Origin: Dillenia suffruticosa
Lineage: Eukaryota; Streptophyta; Magnoliopsida; Dilleniales; Dilleniaceae
Direction of reading: 5' to 3'
Length of the DNA stretch: 64,000 bases
Assembly: GCA_033439265.1 (NCBI GenBank)
Contig: JAVTVX010000030.1
Location: 8,567,774-8,631,773, forward strand
In this document: in pieces, positions 11,193 to 24,298 of the stretch
Position numbering within the stretch: the stretch's first letter is position 1
Layout: the number at the start of each line of letters is the position of its first letter
Made by a program: the position numbers and the translations under genes
The notes under the pieces: model-generated
What the model saw: the letters and a program-made list of their open reading frames with translations, nothing else
Told to the model about the DNA's origin: nothing
The model's database searches: none

Positions 11193-12440
11193 TCATTCAA
11201 AAACCGGTCCAGTCCATTTTGACTTCAACTTACCTGGCATGAACTTCAATTTTGAATTGAAGTGAATGACTTTATCACCTACCAATGATTGTGTCCAATG
11301 TGGGAGCCTGTCATCAAGAAATTTGTCCCATTGTGCAACATTATTTGTTACATTTTCCTTAAATATAAAATCCAATTCATCTTGCACAAAATTATCATGA
11401 ACAATGAAATCCACCATACTATCATGAAAAATAGATTTAAAATCATTTGGATATTTCATGATATCAAAAATATTTAAAGTAACAACTTTACCATTAAACT
11501 CAAGAGTTAAAATATCCAAATCCACATCAATTATTATCTCTGCTGTTTTCATGAATGGTATTGACACTTGCTTTGTTGCCTCTAAGAGAGAAGTTTTGAC
11601 TCCTTCTTTCGGAGAAGTTTCCAAAATCTTATTCTCTTCCTCTTTCTTCGGTTATGCCAACCTACTGGGAACATGTGGTAAGATCAAAATTTTTGTTTGG
11701 AAAGTGTTGGACTCTTTGCTTACCTTCTCGGTGGATTCATTCGCTGTTGATGATTTCTCTATTTGCTCGTTCTTCATATCTTCTTCAGCTTTTGATGAAT
11801 TGTCTTCCACTTCTTTTGATGATTTTTCTAATCGACTCACTGTTGCCATCAATTGTGACATTTGATTTTCTAAATTTTGGATGTTGGCTCTTGTCTCCTG
11901 TTGAAATCGTTGGCTTTCCTGTTGAATTAACAAAGTGCTGTTAGCCAAATTTTTAACAATCTCTTCTAGAGACGTACCTTGATTCAAAGATGGTTGCTAA
12001 GATTGAAATTGTAGTCAGTATTGTGGTTGTTGTGGGAACTCTTGTTGCTAATTTCCATAACTGAATTTTGGTTGATCCCACCATCCTGGGTTGTAGGGAT
12101 TCGAATATGGGTCACCATAAAGAATGAGACACTTATCGGTTGAGTGCCTCATGTTTGAGCAAATACCACATGTTTTCACTTGTTGGATTTGTCCTACAAC
12201 CAATCTTTCCACAATAAAAGTTAGGGAATCTATTTTCTATTCGAGAGAAGAACTACTCACCTCATTGACCATTGTTTGAACATCTTGCCATATTCCAAAT
12301 TGATGGAGAGTCTCAATATTAGAAAAATCACTGCAAAAAAGCATGTTCATTAAAATCAGGAAATAACAACTCCCTTAAAGTCTTTTGACTGGCCATGTCC
12401 GAATGTTTAAAATCCTTCTCTTTAATGTCGTTGACAAACT
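11193..12440 (-). pseudogene. gag and short pol remnants of the Athila-like element
   Basis: On the minus strand the segment near 12060-12190 resembles the zinc-knuckle part of Athila/OTA gag (a CGICS-type cysteine motif, then YNPGWWDQPKFSYGN). The stretch 11652-11987 carries the typical coiled-coil region (LENQMSQLMATVSRLEK). The stretch 11193-11624 joins a protease-linker motif (FNIFD.MKYP type) to an integrase C-terminal signature (GKLKSKWTGPV), so most of pol has been lost between them. Gag packages element RNA; here it is a fossil. Confidence 0.75.
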
Positions 12441-12523
12441 TTCAATAAATTCACTGCAAATATTAGTCCCAAAAATAAAAAGGAAACAAAACTTAAAAAA
12501 AATAAATCACTTAACACCGTTCC

Positions 12524-12543
12524 CCGGCAGCGGCGCCAAAATT
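12524..12543 (-). other. Primer-binding site of the Athila-like element
   Basis: Next to the LTR start at 12544, the plus strand reads ccggcagcggcgccaaaa. Its reverse complement, ttttggcgccgctgccgg, is the characteristic Athila primer-binding site, usually assigned to tRNA-Asp. This fixes the element's orientation as minus. Confidence 0.8.
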
Positions 12544-14101
12544 TGTTATGTCGTCAAACAACAAAATATAAAATACATACTTTAAACAATACGAATATAG
12601 CACGAGAAGGGTCGTATCCACAGAGAATGACAGATCTATTTCTTTTAATAAAAATGAAAATAAAATATTTGGGGTTTTGATGAAATAATCTAAAATAACT
12701 AAACAAACAAATCAATGAAAATTAACTAAAATAAAATGATAAGATAATACCAATTATACGAAAGGATGTCAATGAGAGAAAACTTAACCAAAGGAGTTAT
12801 TTCCGCCTTGATATGTTTGATTGATTATCGATACAAAAATTACTCGATATTATGCAAATAAATTGGTTATAGTCGCTAAGTACCACGAAACGACCAATCT
12901 CACCGTACCTTTTCGGTAATCAAGATACCATCGTTAATTACTTCACTAATCGAAAGACAACCCAAGAGACCCTCATTGGATTTAATGTTCCGACAGCATT
13001 ACGATCTAGAGAAATCCAATTCTAATCAGTAAATTACAACCTGGATTTATTTAAATTAGATTATCTAATCTCTTGATATAAATTCTACCGCTTGCGAGAC
13101 CATAAAATTATGTCAATTATCACTCTATTAAAAACATACAAATCTTGCTATTTTTAAATGGTTATAGATTATTCTAGGATTATTAAATATAGCGCTCTAT
13201 TTAATAATTCCAAAACAATCATAAAAACTAAATATAGAGATTTAATAAATACTCACAAATAGCAAGTAAATAAGATCATTTAGATATCACAATCATTATC
13301 CATCAAGATTTCAATAATCCTTTCACTAGAAAAGAAATTAAAATGAAAACCTAGGAAAAGAGATCTCACAAAATAAATAAAATATTGCCTCAATTAAATA
13401 AATGTGCTGTTGGAAAAAGGAAAATGAAATCCTATGCTAGCTGCTATGGGCGTGGGGGCTGCTGCCCCTCCCTAGGCTGCCTCCTTGAGTGTCTCCCTGA
13501 GTGTCTCCTTTTTTATTCCAAAAGCAAGGAAGAAAACTCCTTGAAGCTGCCGGCTGCAGCCCTTTTGGGGCTGCACACCCAAAAAAAGTGCCTCCAAGTG
13601 TGAAACACTCCTATATATATAGGAGTAGTAAACCCTAAAATTCCTTTCTTATTCAAATTGGTTTTTAAGAATGAATAAAATTTCCTAAAAAATAATATTC
13701 TAGAAATTTAAAATAAAAGAAAAGTTCCTAAAAATCTGAGATTTACATTTTTAAAAATTCATTTTCCTAAATATTAGGAATGAAATAAATATCTTCAATA
13801 TCTCCAATTCCATCCAAACTTCCTCTTGAATATGCAATTGGGAAAGGAAATTTTATTGCAGTAAATCTTCAAAACCTCTTGCTTGCCTCTTGAAATTCAC
13901 GTGCCAACATGCTAATAAAAGAGCATTGCTGTCCAATTTTCCATACTTTACAAAATTGCTCCAGTTTAGCTCATTTTTCTTCATTTTCCATAATAAGTCT
14001 CCTCCTAAATCAAATGTCACAAAACATAAATATTAGTATAATATTTATTCAAAAATAATACAAAATCAATCGCAAATATTACACTTATTTAACTCCTATC
14101 A
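12544..14101 (-). repeat. 5' LTR (element sense) of the Athila-like element
   Basis: Begins tgttatgtcgtcaaac on the plus strand and ends aactcctatca, matching 7492-9051 along its whole length with small differences. Confidence 0.88.
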
Positions 14102-14106
14102 ACTCC

Positions 14107-14606
14107 AGTCTCCGAGTATTTTATACACACTCCTTTTTTTCTATCTTTTTATAGGGGAAGTTTAATTTGGAAACTTAGCCATCATCTTGTGCTCGTAAAA
14201 AAAAGGTACTGTTGTTGATCATTCAATAGGTACTAGTCTTGAGAATACTTTTGGAAACTATATAGACTGGATCTATAGAGAGAGTTTTGTAAACTTTTAA
14301 AAGTTTGGTATCGTTGAATATCTACTTGTTTATTTTGGTCAAACATTTGGAATGTTGGAAGAATTTTGATTCTAGATGATATTGGATTGTCCCTTGCATA
14401 GGGACCTTTGTTGAATTTGTGAATTTATTTTACTGTTAGGATTTGTTTAGATGGCCGGTTTAGCTTGTGGATGATTTAAATTTATTTTAAAATGTTGGGG
14501 ATATTAGAATGTTTTGTGGTACCTTGGGATATAGAGTAAGGTTCACACGTGTTTTGGGGTAATGCGGTAATTATTTCGTACTTGACTCGAGAGTCAGAAT
14601 GTGACA
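14107..14606 (+). repeat. 5' LTR of the Tekay-like element, second part
   Basis: Continues the LTR after the nested insertion and matches 23700-24298; shared blocks include catcatcttgtgc, ttcaataggtactag and tacttgtttattttggtca. It ends gtgaca at 14606. Confidence 0.82.
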
Positions 14607-14611
14607 ATTTT

Positions 14612-14626
14612 ATTGGTATCAGGTTT
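14612..14626 (+). other. Primer-binding site of the Tekay-like element
   Basis: Six bases after the LTR end the sequence reads ttggtatcaggttta, close to the plant initiator tRNA-Met primer-binding sequence tggtatcagagc. Confidence 0.7.
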
Positions 14627-14887
14627 AGGCTCATGATTTTAAATGTTTTAAATGTTTTAAATGTTTAAAATACTTCCAAATGTCCAAAGAGTTTTTCAAA
14701 GATTTTAAAGTATTTTTCTTTTAAAATTTGGAGTTTATATGAAGATTTTTCAAAGGATTTTCCAAAAAAAAAAAAAAAAACTTCCTATGGGTCCTAAGGA
14801 CTACAAGTCATTTTATTTTTAAAGGGTTAAGTATCTAGTATGATTCTTAACTTAGTGAGTGAAGAATAGTATTTCTTTTTTATAGGA

Positions 14888-17560
14888 CCATACCTCCTAG
14901 ACGAAGGGTGAGAAACGTAAATGAAATTGTTGATCCCTATGACAACCAAGAAAGGGTCTTAAATTAGTTGTCTTTGATTGGCTTTTAAAAAATTTAATCT
15001 AACTTCACTTAAATCTAAAATAATCTTATAGTCATTCTAAACATATGCAGTGAAAAATAAAAATAAGGATAAAGAGACAAATCCTATTTTATTGTGGTTC
15101 GACCTTGTGTCTATATCCACTCTTCCAGTCAGCATACCGGGATCTAACAATTTGTTTGTTTTTTACTATAATACCAAGTCAGAAGATACAACTCCAGAAC
15201 AGTTGATTTCTAATCTTTCTTAACATGAAGATGATTTCATCCAATAATGGTTTCTCACCAAAACTTCCTCACAAATTTCAATGCAAGACTCAGCACAAAA
15301 GAATACAAGTGTAGAAAAATATTTTGTAGATAACAGTAAACTTTGGTTACGCAGCAATCTTCTTTTTTTCAGAGAGTTCTTCATTCAAATTCTTCTATAA
15401 AATATTCAAGCCAATTATCTGTATTTTTCTAATATATGTGCCCTTTTTGAACTTGATTTTTCAGCTTTCAAAACCTATAGTAACATCCTACAATTACCAT
15501 CCAAAGAGTAGCAACTTTCTTGAAAAGTTTCCTGAGTTTTAGGTGCTGAATATTTTCTGATTCCTTGAGATTTTCCAACTATTATAATTTAAATTTGAAA
15601 TTTGAATTTCACTCTTAATATTTATAAAGTCTTATTTAAATTTATTTAATTGATAGAGTTTGCTAAAAATTCGAAATCATGCAAAAAAATCAGTTTCTGA
15701 AAAATCTTTCTGTTTGCAAAAGTCAAGTGACCAGCCAACTTTCTACTTATATTTCCCCAACTAATCTTCATGATTTTAATGCTGTAAATACTTGAATTTG
15801 TAACCCTACATACCTTCTTTAATATACAATTTTTGAATTTAAAAATGCTTAATTAACCAAGAGTTATAATGGGCTAAATATGTACAAATGATCATGTCAT
15901 CCTTCTTGGAAAATTTCCTATCTTTCTAGACTTTGAAATTTCTCTTCCAAAATTTGATTTTGTGTTTTTGAATCATTGAAATGTGTATCAAAACATATTT
16001 TTGGACTAAATGTAGTACCCAAGCTACATTTGGATTGCTGAGCTGGGTCTTCAATATATAGGAAGAAATATTTTCTGCCTCTATAGCAACCTCTATGGTC
16101 CAAAATAACTTCCCTCTATGGCATCCTCTATAGCAGCTTTTATAGACATTTTAATTTCTTTCTGTCTTGTAACAGAGTATTTCCTTTACAATATGTTTTA
16201 TACTATCTCTATAACATCATCTATAGCAATTACTATGGACTACTTTTATGATAATTTTTAAATAAAACTTAATTTGCACACTTATTAAAAATGTTAGAAT
16301 AATATGAAAAATTTTGTTATTATCAAAACCCAAAGAGGACAACAATTTTCCTAATAGAAATTCCTCTTTTCGAGTGCAAGAATGGATCATCCCCATGTGC
16401 TTCATCTCCTCCTCCAACTACTACTCACCCAACTCCTCCAATTGGGATTCCTCCTCTGCCACTCGACGCCCTCTGACAATGGATCAAGTTGTGGAATGTC
16501 TATGGCACTCATCTGCAAATCCCACCACAAGCACCAATACCTTCCCCACCAAACCCGGTCATCCCACCGACCCCTCCAATGGTATTGATTGCTCCTCCCA
16601 TTTCAATGGTTGCACCTCTAAATTGCCCCACCATTTGTCCAAGTTGATTAAAGAAACTCGACAACTTGGATGTCTCACCTTTTTAGGGACTAGCGATGCG
16701 ATGATGGTGAAGAATTGGATAAATCAGATTTGGGAAACCACATGAGTCTCAGTTAAATCTATTGATGGTCATAAAGTTATTGGATGAAGCGCCCGAGTAT
16801 GGTGGGACAACCTAAAGGAGAGGTCTGTGGCACCTATTTCTTGGAATGAATTCCTTAGAGAATTCAATAAAAAATATTATACTCAATTCTACTAAAATTT
16901 GAAGAGGAAGGAGTTCTTCCATCACCACCAAGGTAGCAAGCTGGTGGCGGAATATGAGATGAAGTTGAGGAGGTTGTCCTCATTTATCCCTTAGTTGGTG
17001 ACTTTCGAGAAATACTTGGTTTCAAATTAGAGGAGGGCCTAAATTTGTCCATTTGGAAGAAAATGTGTGACCTTGGCCCATACTATAAAGATGTCTAAAA
17101 ATTAGTCTTGAGAGCCAAGAAAATGGTAAAGGAAAGGGGAAGAACTAAAAAAGGACAAAGAAAGAAGAGAATGTCTGAATTTGCATCAGGCCAAAGTTCA
17201 AAACTAAGTAGGAACACGAGCTTCTATGGTGGAGTCTTGGTCACTAAGTTTGTTGGCACTTCACGAAGCCAACAACCATCTAAGTTTAAGACCCTCATAT
17301 CTAATGGTGCCTTTGGGAATAAATCGACAGGAAACAAGAAAGACCAGTGCAACAACTATTGGAAGTACCATCTCGGGATTTGTCATGCACCCAAAAGGTG
17401 TTATCAATGCAGGAAAGAGGGTCCTAGAGTTGGGATGGGGAAACCAACCCAACCGAGACTACCTTAGTAGATCCATAGGCAGCCAAGCCAATACCTTTAC
17501 TCATTCAATGAATACCGCTTTACGGATGAGGACTAGGAGCAATACTGTGGCCGTTCCATC
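14888..17560 (+). pseudogene. gag region of the Tekay-like element (broken, interrupted)
   Basis: Near 14888 the DNA reads cctcctagacgaagggtgag, close to the conserved start of chromovirus gag. After the LTR-like insert the region resumes near 16345 and contains recognisable gag body sequence (16380-17100) and a zinc-knuckle-like block near 17395-17440. Gag would form the virus-like particle. It carries several breaks. Confidence 0.6.
14969..16344 (-). mobile_element. LTR-like insert within the Tekay gag region, possibly a solo LTR
   Basis: A 1.4-kb non-coding block interrupts the gag region. It starts tgtctttgattgg and ends cccaaagaggacaaca, so the ends form a short imperfect inverted repeat and, read on the minus strand, open with tgttgtcctctttggg, a form common for plant Ty1/copia LTRs. 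Internal text such as attgtggttcgacc also recalls such LTRs. No clear target duplication is visible, so the exact ends and the solo-LTR interpretation are tentative. Confidence 0.45.
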
Positions 17561-18089
17561 CTGATGCTCTAAGCTAATGACTTAGACGAGCATTTATGCC
17601 ATGACAAATGAGGAAGCCTAGGCTAACCCAGATGTAGTCACAAGTACCTTCCTTTAGACTTTTTCTTGGTGATTTAAAGAATTGATTATATAAGTGTGCT
17701 ATAGTACGTAATAGGGTAGTGAGTTGTTGAATTGATTATTATGTGATAATTGAGTTAGAGATATGTCATTGAGTAGCTAACCCACAGAATTTTCTTGAGT
17801 GAGTATTACTCAATGAGCAAGTACTCGATCATGACCAAGAATCCTTTAAGCCAAAGGGTTTCAGTTCCATCAAAGCCCTTAAGCCTAGAACTATAGATTC
17901 TAAAGCCTTATATATATACATACATGTGATTAGTATGATAGTAAAATTATATTTAGAAGTGGGAATCTCTATTGTAAGAAAACATATGATGTGTTTATGA
18001 TTATGTGGTATAATGTCATGATATTGGGAGTCATCTGAAAAGTATGTAATTTGAAGATTAACTATAAATTTCTTGATGGTTTACATTAA

Positions 18090-21000
18090 ATAGATATGAT
18101 GAAAATTTTCAATATTGATGCTCATGTGCTTATTAATAGGGGTTTTAATAATTTGTTTGTGAGCATGGGGTTTGCTAAGCATGCCAATAGAACCTTGAGT
18201 TCCCTTGATGAAGAACTATTGGTGATCACTCAATTTGGTAAGCAGTTGGTTAGGAACATGGTGTATAAGGGTTGTGATATGATGATTGGGGAGACAACCC
18301 TCGAGACGGACTTGATTCCGTTGAAAATAAGAGACTTTGACACCATACTAGGTATGGATTTGTTATACCTTCATCGAGTCTCAGTGGTTGGCTTAACTAA
18401 AGAGGTGGAGCTTTGTAAATCCTAGTGTTCCTCGCTTGTATTTGTCGGTGAGCGACGGATTCTGCCAAACTATGTGATTTCTGCAATGGAAGCAAGAAGG
18501 CTAGTGCGTAAGGGGATGTGAAGCATACCTTGCAGATATCATTGACACCATGGTTAAGGGTCCTAACTTGAGGGTGTTCTGGTGGTGAATGAGTTCTCGA
18601 ATATTTTCTTGGATGAGTTGCCCAGCTTCCAATTCAAGAGTTTGAATTTGCTATTTATTTAGTTTCTGGTATTGCATCGATCTCCATTCCACCCTATAGA
18701 ATGGCACCCGCAGAATTGAAGGAGTTGAAAGTGTAACTCCAAGAATTGTAGGATAATGGATTCATCCGGCCAAACTCCTCCTCTTGGGGTGCACCAGTTT
18801 TATTTATGAAAAAGAAATATGGTACTCTTAGATTATGTATTGATTACAAGCAGCTAAATAGAGTTACCATTAAGAACAAGTATCATCTTCCTAGCACTGA
18901 TGATCTTTTTAACCAGCTAAAAGACACATGTGTGTTCTCAAAAATTGATTTAAGGTCGAGTTATCATCAATTGAGGATCAAGGGGAGTTATATGCACAAG
19001 ACTGCCTTTAGGACTCGGTATGGACATTTCGAATTTTTAGTGATATCATTTGGATTGACAAATACCCTTACTATTTTTATGGACTTGATAAATATGGTAT
19101 TTCACTCATATCTTGATAAATTTGCAATTATATTTATTGATGATATCTTGGTGTATTCAAAGAGTGATGATGAACATTTCGGGCATTTTAGAATTGTTTT
19201 GCAGACTCTTCGGGAGAAGTAATTATATGCTAAGTTTTCCAAGTGTAAATTCTGATTAAGAGAAATTGGATTCTTGAGGCATATAGTATCCGATAAAGGA
19301 ATATTGGTGGATCCAAAGAAAATTGAAACTATCTTGAAGTGGGAGCATCCGAAGAATGTGACAGAAGTTATAAGTTTCCTTAAGTTAATAGGGTATTATA
19401 GAAGATTTACTAAGAGATTTTCCAAAATTGCAACCCTATTGTCTAGTTGGACAAGAATAGGAATCAAATTTGATTGTGATGATGAGTGTGAAGCCAGTTT
19501 CCAAGAACTCAAAAAGAGCTTGACATCGGCTCTTATCCTTACTCTCCTATTAAGGGGAGGTGGATATGTGAGCTAACAAACAAGGATTGTGATGTGTGTT
19601 AATACAAAATGATATAGTGATAACCTATGCCTCCCGTCAACTAAGGAAGTATAAAGAAAACTATTCTACTCATGATTTGGAGTTAAATGCAATTGTATGT
19701 CTTAAAGATTTGGAGACGTTATTTGTATGGAGAGATTTGTAGGATTTTCACCGATCACAAAAGTTTGAAATATTTGTTCACACAAAAGGAGCTGAATTTA
19801 AGACAAAGAAGATGACTTGAGTTGATTAAAAACTATGATTTGGTGATAGATTACCATCTCGAAAAGAGCAATGTAGTTGCAGATGCCTTAAGTAAAAAAT
19901 TTTCATCCAATTCGAAGTCATATATAAATTCTTATCTTTCTTGCTTGGGGTTAGATTAGCAAGCGGTGAACAGGGTGCATTCCTATCTAGTTTTGAAGTA
20001 AAGCCAATGTTAGTAGATTGTATTCGAGAGATCCCAGCTACCGATGATGAATTAAGGGCAACAATTGAGAAAGTTCACAAAGGAGAAGGGGTAAGTTTAG
20101 AATTCGAGAAGATGGAATGATAGTGTTTAAATACAAAATTTGTTTTCCTAAGGACATTGATCTCTATGGAGCTATTTTTAAGGATTCATACTCATCGGCT
20201 TATACTATGCATCCGCGAAACACTAAGATGTATCGAACAATTAAGGAGACTTACAGGTAGTTTGGAATGAAAAGAGAGATTACTAAATCTGTGTCCAGGT
20301 ATTCAGTGTGTTAGTAAGTAAAGGCAGAACACCAAAGGCTTGCCAGTATTTTCCAACCATTGCCAATTCTTGAGTGGAAATGAGAGCATATCACTATAGA
20401 TTTTGTAATTGGTTTGCCATGTATACCGAAGAAGTATAATACTATCTAGGTGATTGTTAACCGTCTCATCAAATCAGCTTACTTTTTGCCAATTCGAAAC
20501 ACTTATTCTTTGGAGAAGTTAGGTAAATTATACATTGATAAGATTGTAAGACTTCATGGGATCCCTTGTTGATTATGTCCGATCGCGATCCCGTTTCACC
20601 TTTTGGTTCTAACCAAAATTACAAGAATCCTTAGGCACTTAATTAAATTTCAACACTACCTTTCACCCTCAAATCGACAAACAATTTGAACGTACAATTC
20701 AAGCATCAAAGACATGGTTAGAGCCTGTGTAATGGGTTTTCGGGGTAGTTGGGATAAGTATCTTTCTTTGATAGAGTTTGCCTATAATAATAGTTACCAA
20801 ACTAGTATTGGAATGCCCCCTTATGAAGTCTTATATGGACGAAAGTACAGAACACCATCGTATTGGGATGAAATTGGGGAAAGGAAGATTAGAAATGTAG
20901 AATTGATTGAGACCAGTATCGAGAAGGTGTAATTAATTTGAGAAAGAATAAAGGCAACTCAAGATCGACAAAAAGTTATACTGATAAAAGAAGAAGACTA

Positions 21001-21470
21001 TTAGAATTTGAGATTGATGACATGGTATTTTTAAAAGAATCCCTTTGGAAAGGTGTGATTCGATTTTGAAGATGAGAAAAGTTAAATTTTAGTTACATTG
21101 GTCCCTTTTAGATCATAAAGAGGGTTGGAAATGTGGCTTATTGGTCAGAACTTCCCCTGGAATTGGAACAGATTCATAATGTTTTCATGTGTCAATATTG
21201 AAGAAGTACTTACCGGATCCTTCCTATATTCTTGAAAATCCTCCCATTGAGTTGAGGGAAGACTTAAATTTTGAAGTCCAACCAATGGCCATCCTAGAGA
21301 AGTAAGTTCAGAGTTTGAGAAATAAATAGATCCCAATTGCTCAGCTTCTATTGAAGAACTATATTGAAGAGATAACTTGGGAACCTGAGCAGAGAGTGAG
21401 GAAGCAATGTCCCAGTTATTTGAGGAATAACTATGTAATGGAATTTTAAAAATAAAATTTTCTTTAAGTG
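18090..21470 (+). pseudogene. pol region of the Tekay-like element (broken)
   Basis: Recognisable domains occur in the usual chromovirus order: aspartic protease about 18090-18430, reverse transcriptase about 18640-19480, RNase H about 19490-19920, integrase about 20020-20990, and a chromodomain-like tail near 21200-21440. Clear family motifs include [11 protein letters not shown] and [12 protein letters not shown] in the reverse transcriptase and FAYNNSYQTSIGM PPYE in the integrase. The chromodomain-like tail supports the chromovirus assignment. It is heavily broken, with more than ten breaks. Confidence 0.82.
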
Positions 21471-21480
21471 GGTTAAGAAT

Positions 21481-24298
21481 TGTAATACTGGAAAAGTTCG
21501 ATTGTGGTATTGACGTTAAAGTGATTATTTGAGACTTATATATTTTCTTAAATATGAGTGAATAGTTAATTTAAATTTTAAATGTGAATTTTGACTCTTG
21601 AACTGTACAGAAACTTCCCTAGACTCTCAGTTGACAGACTTTCAATGTTAAGGATTCGATTATTAGAGTGTTGAGTGTATGGTAGAATTTAATGTGCCTT
21701 TGGTATTCGGTTATCAGAATTCTCTGGATTCAGTACAATTTGACTTCTCAATGAGAAGTTGAATTAGTACCTCTTGATAATAGTTTTATTTTTATTTCTC
21801 TCAATACACTCCATAGTCTCTCAATAATTGTTATCTCCCAGTTTTCTTGGTATTGAAAACACTTAGATCTTATAATTACCGAACCATTTATATCTATATT
21901 TACTAAACCACATCTACACTTACTGAGCTATTTCTCAGTACGTGTACTATCTTTCCTTCCGATACATGTTTACTTCTTTGTAAACATCGGTCGTTACTTT
22001 CTCATTTTTGTGGAACTTCTCAGTACAATACTATCGGTAACGATTGAACCTTCCTGTTGGTACCTTATTTCATTTCCTAGCTATCGGTACATCTTATTTT
22101 CATTTGCCTGTCAGCTTGGTGATAGTACTTACATCCATTCGATACTTGAAGGCAATTCAACTTGATTTGCCCTTTCAATTTCCCGTTGTACATGTAATCT
22201 TTGAGATTTGAATTTGAACCAAGGGGTCTTCAAAAAACGTATTACTACCTTACCATTTAATCTCTACAATCATATATTATACAATTTATATTATATCCTA
22301 TACTTTTCAATATTCTAAATTTCTAATATTTTTAATTTATTTTCTATAAATTTGTACATTTCATTTCAGTCTTGTCTACTCATCACCGGACACATCATTC
22401 TCAGCAAACAAAACTTCAAGTGTTTAAACTTATTGGGTTAACCTTCCCAATAACCTAAAAAAGGCATTTGTGTAATTTAGGAGTGAAAGAGAGCAACAAA
22501 GTAAATAATAAAAATTTGGTTTGTAGACAAAATTGGAGACAAAACTCCAAAACCCACGAAATCCAAATTTCATCTCTTCTCTCACTTTCTCCCTCTCGAC
22601 CCACACTTTCTCTTGGCTCCTCACTTTGTTTCCGTTAAAGATTAACTAAAATACCACAAGATCCACACTCTAAAGACCCCAAAACTCTTAACCTAATCTC
22701 TAGAACGTTAGATCTATTAAGAGATTTGAAGTCTTCTAGTAAGAGAAAATCTAGGAATTGATCGTGACTTGTCTTGAGACAAAATTGGTAACAGAAATTT
22801 AGGTAATTTTCTCATTCTTAACCTAGATTTACTTTCCTATCTTATGAATTGAAAATTGTATTGAAATTTGATGAAGTGAATTTGGGTTTAAACCTAGGAT
22901 TTGTAATATGAAGAGAGTTGGTGTTGAATGTCGTAGGTCATGACATTTGGAACCTAAAGTGACAATAGACATTTAAGTGAGTACGGATTGCGATTGATTA
23001 TTTTTCCAAAAGATGAGTGTATGGTTATATTGAGTATGAATAATAAAAAAATTTTAAATTTAGATTTTTGAAACAAATTTTGAAATGAATTTGTAAAATA
23101 TTTGTGATCATGGTGTGCCCGACTTAAATGACTTGATAAATCCATAACTCTATTATTGATTTTTGAACTCTTTGTATTATGTTACAATTGAATTATAATT
23201 ATGAAATGTGAAATTTTACTCTCTTGTAAATGGTTATAACATTAAACTGTGAAATAGATTTTGTAATATAGTATATGAAAAAGAATAAATGACTACAGTT
23301 TAAATCTTTTCATAGACCGACACCATTGGGGTAGCGTGGTTAAGGTTGGGTTAAAGTTGGGTTTGGTGGTAGGTAGATGATGAGCCTCCTCAAGTTGTTC
23401 CGTGATAACGTGATGGCACCTGATAGAGTCGACAACAAGGATAGGGGTTTGTTTTATAAAATAACTGCGGAAGATCTTTTGATGGATTCTATAAATGAAC
23501 TTTGGTAGAAATATGGTTTTGGCAATTTTCAAAAAAAAAAATTGAAAGGAAAATAAAATTGATTGTTGATAGAAACATATGAGTTATGGAAGATTTATTC
23601 TAAATTTATTATATACAAATAATATTTGATATTGTAATTATATAAATTTGACATGCTCATTTGTCATAATCATCATCACCCCTCATTCAAGTTCAACATG
23701 CCATTGCACTCTACTCACTAAATATTTTATACTCACTTCTCTCTATCTATCTTTTTTTAGAGGAAACCTAATTTACAAACTTAGACATCATCTTGTGCCG
23801 GTCAGAAGAAATTCCTTTTGTTGGTCTTTCAATAGGTACTAGCCTTAAGAATACTTTTGGGAAGTATGTAGACTACACCCATGGAGGGGTTTTATAAACT
23901 TTTAAAAGTTTGGTATGATTGAATACCTACTTGTTTATTTTGGTCAGACATTGAATAACCCATAATTGCTTAATTTGGAACTCTTTTTATTTTATGTAAA
24001 CTTTCTTTTACAAGAGTTATTGCTTTTATTGGGACATTTTGGAATGTTGGAAGGATTTTGAATCTAGATGATGTTGCACTGTCCCTTGTGTAGGGACCTC
24101 TGTTGAACTTGTGAGTTTATTTAACTGTTTGGGATTTGTTTAGATGGCCGGTCTGGCCTGTGAATGATTTGAATTTATTTTAAAATGTTTAGAATATTGG
24201 AATATTTCGCGATATTTCAAAATATGGAGTGATGTTTATACGTGTTTAGAATAACGTGACAGTTGTTGTGTATTCGATTTGAGGATTGGAGTGTAACA
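21481..24298 (+). repeat. 3' LTR of the Tekay-like element
   Basis: Uninterrupted LTR copy of 2818 bp, from tgtaatactggaaaagttcg to gagtgtaaca. Short open frames in it (for example at 22430-22624 on the minus strand) also occur in the 5' LTR and are not genes. Confidence 0.85.

Larger units (their letters stand above)
7487..14106 (-). mobile_element. Nested Athila-like Ty3/gypsy element, internally deleted
   Basis: Direct repeats of 1560 and 1558 bp (7492-9051 and 12544-14101) begin TG and end CA and are flanked by the perfect target duplication actcc (7487-7491 and 14102-14106). In minus orientation the order is LTR, primer-binding site complementary to the site used by Athila elements (ggcgccgctgccgggga read on the minus strand), gag (about 12440-11650), a short protease-like piece, the extreme C-terminal end of integrase, a long non-coding stretch, a polypurine tract (aagtgtgggggaatt) and the second LTR. 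Reverse transcriptase, RNase H and most of integrase are absent, so it is non-autonomous. The LTRs look about 90-95 percent identical by eye, suggesting insertion within a few million years. It is broken, with a handful of further breaks in what remains. Confidence 0.88.
5227..24298 (+). mobile_element. Ty3/gypsy chromovirus, Tekay/Del-like, broken, with nested insertions
   Basis: Two long direct repeats bound the element: the 5' LTR at 5227-7491 plus 14107-14606 and the 3' LTR at 21481-24298, each about 2.8 kb and bounded by TG and CA. The internal region holds a primer-binding site, gag, protease, reverse transcriptase, RNase H, integrase and a chromodomain-like C-terminus in the order of chromoviruses; LTR length and tRNA-Met primer fit the Tekay/Del lineage. 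The 5' LTR is split by an Athila-like element and the gag region by an LTR-like insert. By eye the two LTRs differ clearly more than those of the nested element, so it is old. It is heavily broken, probably 20 or more disabling changes. No target duplication is evident. Confidence 0.85.

Noticed and set aside
11458-11944. Open frames on the plus strand opposite the Athila-like gag
   Set aside because: The minus-strand frames show clear gag similarity; the plus-strand frames are their shadows.
15918-16417. Short open frames in the insert within the Tekay gag region
   Set aside because: No domain, and the block looks like a non-coding LTR.
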